From an uncultured Lachnospiraceae bacterium (GTDB taxonomy: Bacteria > Bacillota > Clostridia > Lachnospirales > Lachnospiraceae), in assembly GCA_902783295.1 (NCBI GenBank), contig CACZQT010000203.1, forward strand, positions 1 through 8,906: 8,906 nucleotides of DNA, given 5' to 3'. Below, piece by piece: positions 6,858 to 8,906 of this stretch. Below the pieces are notes generated by a model. It saw only the letters and a list, made by a program, of their open reading frames with translations, was not told where the DNA came from and did not search any database. The stretch's first letter is position 1. Each line of letters opens with the position of its first letter. Both the position numbers and the translations under genes were made by a program.

Positions 6858-7739
6858 GTGTACCGGGTTGTACTGATCGATGATGAACCACTGATCCTGG
6901 AGGGCCTGCGCCGTGTCGTCCGCTGGGAGGACTTTGGCTGTGAGGTCGTGGAAACGGCAGAGGATGCCATCGGCGGTGCGGAAGTGATCCGCAGGCTCCG
7001 TCCGGACATTCTCTTTACGGATATCCGCATGCCGGGAGATGACGGCCTGACCATGCTGGCGGGGCTTCGCAGCGAATTCCCGGATATGCAGGTGACGGTT
7101 CTGACCGGATACCGGGACTTCACCTATGCGCAGGAAGCGATCCGGCTCGGCGTCACACGTTTTCTGCTCAAACCTTCCCGGATGGATGAAATTCAGGAAG
7201 CGCTCCGGGCAATGACGGAACGGCTGGGCCGCAGGCGTCAGGAAAAAACCTTGGCTGACGAAAATCTGTCAGATGGAAAACCGTCTGGAGAAAAACAGTC
7301 AGATGAAAAATATACGGATGAAAAACAGACAGAAAGAAAGCTGACGGATGAAAACCGGCCGGGAGAAGAAAAGCCGGAAAACGGAACTGACAGCGAGCGG
7401 GAGAGCGAACGCGAGGCGGCGGGCAGCTTTATCGCAAAGCAGGCGCTTTCCTACATGAAAAAACACCGCACCGAAAAGCTTACGCTGCAGGATGTGGCGG
7501 ATGCCTGCTACGTTTCGCAGTGGCATTTGTCCAAGCTTCTCAACCGTTATACCGGCAAGAGTTTTTATGATATCCTCCACTCCCTGCGGATGGAGGAAGC
7601 CAAAAAACTGCTGGCTGATCCCAGTCTGCGGATCGGAGATATCGGAGAGATGGTCGGCTATGCGGACACGGCTCACTTTGCCCGCATCTTCAAAAAGCTG
7701 GTGGGTATGAGCGCCAACGAATACCGCAACAGACTGTGA
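6858..7739 (+). CDS. YesN-like response regulator: receiver domain plus AraC-type DNA-binding domain
   Basis: Cytoplasmic transcription factor of 293 residues, likely activated by the kinase at 740-2530. The receiver domain (about 1-122) has the acidic pair Asp8/Asp9, the phosphate acceptor Asp55 (LFTDIRMPG), Thr83 and Lys105 (FLLKPS). A charged linker (about 125-188) is built of degenerate pentapeptide repeats. The C-terminal AraC domain (about 190-293) has two helix-turn-helix motifs: LTLQDVADACYVSQWHLSKL and the second ending in IGDIGEMVGYADTAHFARIFKK, followed by the family tail GMSANEYR. The start is GTG at 6858, with GAGGTG five bases upstream (6847-6852). Its place after the permeases, with the kinase ahead of the transporter, suggests control of the transporter genes in between. 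No target site was identified. Confidence 0.94.
   Translation: MYRVVLIDDEPLILEGLRRVVRWEDFGCEVVETAEDAIGGAEVIRRLRPDILFTDIRMPGDDGLTMLAGLRSEFPDMQVTVLTGYRDFTYAQEAIRLGVTRFLLKPSRMDEIQEALRAMTERLGRRRQEKTLADENLSDGKPSGEKQSDEKYTDEKQTERKLTDENRPGEEKPENGTDSERESEREAAGSFIAKQALSYMKKHRTEKLTLQDVADACYVSQWHLSKLLNRYTGKSFYDILHSLRMEEAKKLLADPSLRIGDIGEMVGYADTAHFARIFKKLVGMSANEYRNRL
7251..7385 (+). repeat. Degenerate 15-bp tandem repeat coding pentapeptides in the response-regulator linker
   Basis: Nine in-frame units of 15 bases code LADEN, LSDGK, PSGEK, QSDEK, YTDEK, QTERK, LTDEN, RPGEE and KPENG (residues 132-176). The consensus is x-S/T-D-E-K, and most units end in GATGAAAAA or a close variant. Clarity fades in the last two units. 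It lies exactly between the receiver and DNA-binding domains, so it is probably a flexible spacer that grew by slippage or unequal exchange. Confidence 0.75.
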
Positions 7740-7743
7740 GCCA

Positions 7744-7797
7744 TGCCTCCCTCCTGGAGGGAGGTGGCACTGCCGCAGGCGGTGACGGAGGGAGCCC
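7744..7797. repeat. Palindromic element of a second family (CCTCCCTCC type)
   Basis: The element starts 5 bases after the response-regulator stop codon. It contains a near-perfect palindrome CCTCCCTCC-T-GGAGGGAGG (7746-7764), then a stem CACTGCC/GGCGGTG around GCA (7768-7784), then GGAGGGAG (7787-7794), which can pair with CTCCCTCC at 7747-7754 as an outer stem. From memory, similar 'CTCCCTCC...GGAGGGAG' units with an inner GGCAC...GTGAC stem are scattered through clostridial genomes. This could not be checked here. Confidence 0.7.
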
Positions 7798-7813
7798 AAG
7801 TGCTTAGATAACA

Positions 7814-7857
7814 GACGAACCCGGGAGAATTCCATCTCCCGGGTTCGTCCGCTTTCT
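7814..7857 (+). terminator. Terminator-like hairpin between convergent genes
   Basis: A perfect 15-bp stem, GACGAACCCGGGAGA with TCTCCCGGGTTCGTC, encloses a six-base loop (7829-7834) and is followed by CGCTTTCTTCT, a weak pyrimidine tract. It lies 74 bases after the response-regulator gene and 48 bases beyond the end of the convergent TrpF-like gene. It probably ends the forward transcript. On the minus strand the stem is followed by TGTTATCTAAG, so termination there is less certain. Confidence 0.75.
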
Positions 7858-7896
7858 TCTCCTCACGAAACATATAGAATATTCGTGCAGTCGCAG

Positions 7897-8517
7897 TTAT
7901 TTCGCCGCCGCTTCCTCATCAAACTTACGGATTCTCATGACAGTTTCCGTGGTCATTTCCGGATCGATGCCGTTTTCGTTCCGGATACCGGTGCCCAGAT
8001 CGACCGCGAACGGATGGCATTCAGCCATGGCTTCCGTAATGGTGTCCGGAGAAAGGTCACCGGCCAGGATGAAAGGCCGTCTTGAGAACTTGGCGAGGTT
8101 CCAGGGAAGGCTTTCTTCAGCCCCTTTCCGGATGCGCAGCAGAACCAGATCCGCAACGCTCCATTCGGACATCAGTGCATCCTTCGGACTTTCTACGCGG
8201 AACACCTGATAGACAGGGCAGTTAAACTGCCGGCGCAGATTCAGAATATCATCCTCTGTCTCCGAGCCGCTGAACTGAACGGCATCAATGATGCCCATGC
8301 GAAGCAGGTTCGTGACGATCATGGGGCGTTCATTCTCAAAAATGCCGACTACCTGGATTCCGGGATCCAGCTGGTTCTTCAGTGCAATGGCGGTTTTCTG
8401 GTCTATATACCGGCTGTTCCCGTGGATAAATACAAATCCGACCGCATCCGGCTTCAGTTTGTTGGCGAGTTCCACATCCTCCGGACGTGTCAGTCCGCAG
8501 ATTCTGATTTTAGTCAT
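7897..8517 (-). CDS. TrpF-like protein (phosphoribosylanthranilate isomerase family) lacking key catalytic residues
   Basis: A (beta/alpha)8-barrel protein of 206 residues, the normal TrpF length. TrpF rearranges phosphoribosylanthranilate to its carboxyphenylamino-deoxyribulose phosphate product in tryptophan synthesis. Family signatures are clear: KIRICGLTRPEDV with the catalytic Cys7, DAVGFVF, SRYI with Arg36, PFILAGDLSPDTI (normally LAGGL) and AVDLGTGI (normally VDVSSGVE). However, the position of the catalytic Asp (LLD in the family) is Arg128 in LLRIRKG, the GGTG substrate loop is missing, and the usual QLHG motif reads QFSG. It is a lone gene with no trp neighbours. The start ATG has GAGGTGAT five bases upstream and a good promoter. 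Enzyme activity as TrpF is doubtful; it may be a paralogue with another task or a decaying gene. Confidence 0.85.
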   Translation of the reverse strand: MTKIRICGLTRPEDVELANKLKPDAVGFVFIHGNSRYIDQKTAIALKNQLDPGIQVVGIFENERPMIVTNLLRMGIIDAVQFSGSETEDDILNLRRQFNCPVYQVFRVESPKDALMSEWSVADLVLLRIRKGAEESLPWNLAKFSRRPFILAGDLSPDTITEAMAECHPFAVDLGTGIRNENGIDPEMTTETVMRIRKFDEEAAAK

Positions 8518-8550
8518 CAGATCACCTCGTTTCTAAGAGTTGTTTCCTGG

Positions 8551-8579
8551 ATTATATCACATAATTTTCGTAATGAAAA
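8551..8579 (-). promoter_or_regulatory. Promoter of the TrpF-like gene
   Basis: Reading the minus strand, TTTTCA (8579-8574, four of six to the -35 consensus) lies 17 bases from a perfect TATAAT (8556-8551), which also has the extended TGA just before it. Transcription would start near 8544, giving a leader of about 27 bases. That is too short for a T-box or a trp attenuator. Confidence 0.75.
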
Positions 8580-8676
8580 GATCATGAATACTTTCGAATC
8601 TTCACGTTTTTACGATATCACAATTTATTCTCATGATTTATGGCTGATTCGCATGAAAACCCTGAAAGCAAAAATA

Positions 8677-8706
8677 CTGGCAGAGACAGGTGCAGTATGA
8701 TATAAC
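8677..8706 (+). promoter_or_regulatory. Probable promoter of the membrane-protein gene at the right edge
   Basis: CTGGCA (8677-8682, four of six) and TATAAC (8701-8706, five of six) are 18 bases apart, and TGA directly precedes the -10 as an extended element. The predicted start is near 8713, a few bases before the perfect palindrome at 8716-8737. It is divergent from the TrpF-like promoter, with about 100 bases of AT-rich DNA between them. Confidence 0.55.
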
Positions 8707-8715
8707 CAAGAGGAG

Positions 8716-8737
8716 ATTGCCGCCTGCAGGCGGCAAT
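8716..8737. promoter_or_regulatory. Perfect 22-bp palindrome, possible operator or leader hairpin
   Basis: ATTGCCGCCTG is followed directly by its exact complement CAGGCGGCAAT, with no spacer. It falls at about +4 to +25 of the predicted transcript. No T-run follows on either strand, so it is not a terminator. The symmetry suits a dimeric repressor; the GC-rich core would also suit a REP-like repeat. A smaller stem ATACCG/CGGTAT follows at 8746-8764, just before the ribosome site. Confidence 0.5.
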
Positions 8738-8782
8738 GCGGGGTAATACCGTCGCTGCCGGTATGAAGGGGGGAAAAACTGT

Positions 8783-8906
8783 GTGAAAAAACGATTCGGG
8801 ATAACCATAGGCCTTCAGCAAAAAACAATCCTTCTTGTTGTGGCCATTCTGGTTGCGATGATTGCCGTATTCATGGGGATATCTGCCTATCAGAGCAAGA
8901 TGCTGA
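8783..8906 (+). CDS. Membrane protein, N-terminal fragment (3' end outside window)
   Basis: The first 41 codons of a gene begin at GTG 8783, with AAGGGGGG (8766-8773) as ribosome site about nine bases upstream. The peptide starts MKKRFGITIGLQQKT and goes straight into a long hydrophobic helix (about residues 16-34, ILLVVAILVAMIAVFMGIS), then AYQSKML. A short basic N-terminus, one helix and then a polar segment is the common start of membrane-bound signalling proteins such as histidine kinases, chemotaxis receptors, diguanylate cyclases or SpoIIE-type phosphatases. The visible part cannot tell these apart. The choice of GTG is forced: the frame of the GTG at 8781 stops at once. Confidence 0.7.
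   Translation, partial: MKKRFGITIGLQQKTILLVVAILVAMIAVFMGISAYQSKML

Noticed and set aside
8518..8550. T-box or trp attenuator ahead of the TrpF-like gene
   Set aside because: The predicted leader is only about 27 bases and has no specifier or antiterminator structure.
8422..8700. Plus-strand 92-codon open frame between the TrpF-like gene and the right-edge gene
   Set aside because: Much of it overlaps the TrpF-like gene on the other strand and runs across that gene's promoter; no ribosome site or domain is visible.

Overview
The window looks like chromosome from a Gram-positive, moderately GC-rich member of the Clostridia, probably a gut or rumen type. The evidence is a YesM/YesN-type two-component pair beside a CUT1-type sugar ABC transporter with no ATPase gene of its own, AGGAGG-like ribosome sites, and GC-rich palindromic repeats placed just after stop codons. 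The exact genus cannot be read from the sequence.

Layout. Positions 1-738 hold the C-terminal half of a phosphohexomutase, cut by the window edge. A YesM-like sensor histidine kinase follows after a single base (740-2530). Next is a sugar O-acetyltransferase of the LacA/Maa type (2654-3265), enclosed by two related long palindromes (2535-2617 and 3283-3369). The transporter block has a secreted solute-binding protein (3568-4818), a stable hairpin and a clear intrinsic terminator (4847-4874 and 4927-4956), then two inner-membrane permeases (5006-5932 and 5949-6806). The YesN/AraC-type response regulator (6858-7739) closes the forward block. A third, unrelated palindromic element and a terminator-like hairpin lie between it and a convergent gene on the minus strand (7897-8517) for a TrpF-like protein. 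At the right edge a membrane protein begins on the plus strand (from 8783) and runs out of the window.

How it works together (inference from family knowledge). The kinase senses an extracellular signal, probably a carbohydrate. The response regulator then activates the binding-protein and permease genes. The imported sugar may feed into phosphohexomutase and acetyltransferase chemistry. The ATPase must be supplied from elsewhere, as for MsmK/MsmX-type shared ATPases. The hairpin and terminator after the binding-protein gene would give more binding protein than permease.

The points most worth following up are: the TrpF-like protein, which keeps the catalytic Cys but lacks the catalytic Asp and the GGTG loop; the repeat-flanked acetyltransferase with atypical codon use; a degenerate 15-bp tandem repeat coding pentapeptides in the response-regulator linker; and a perfect 22-bp palindrome next to the predicted start of transcription of the last gene. 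I saw no clearly new multi-gene system, CRISPR array, tRNA or rRNA.
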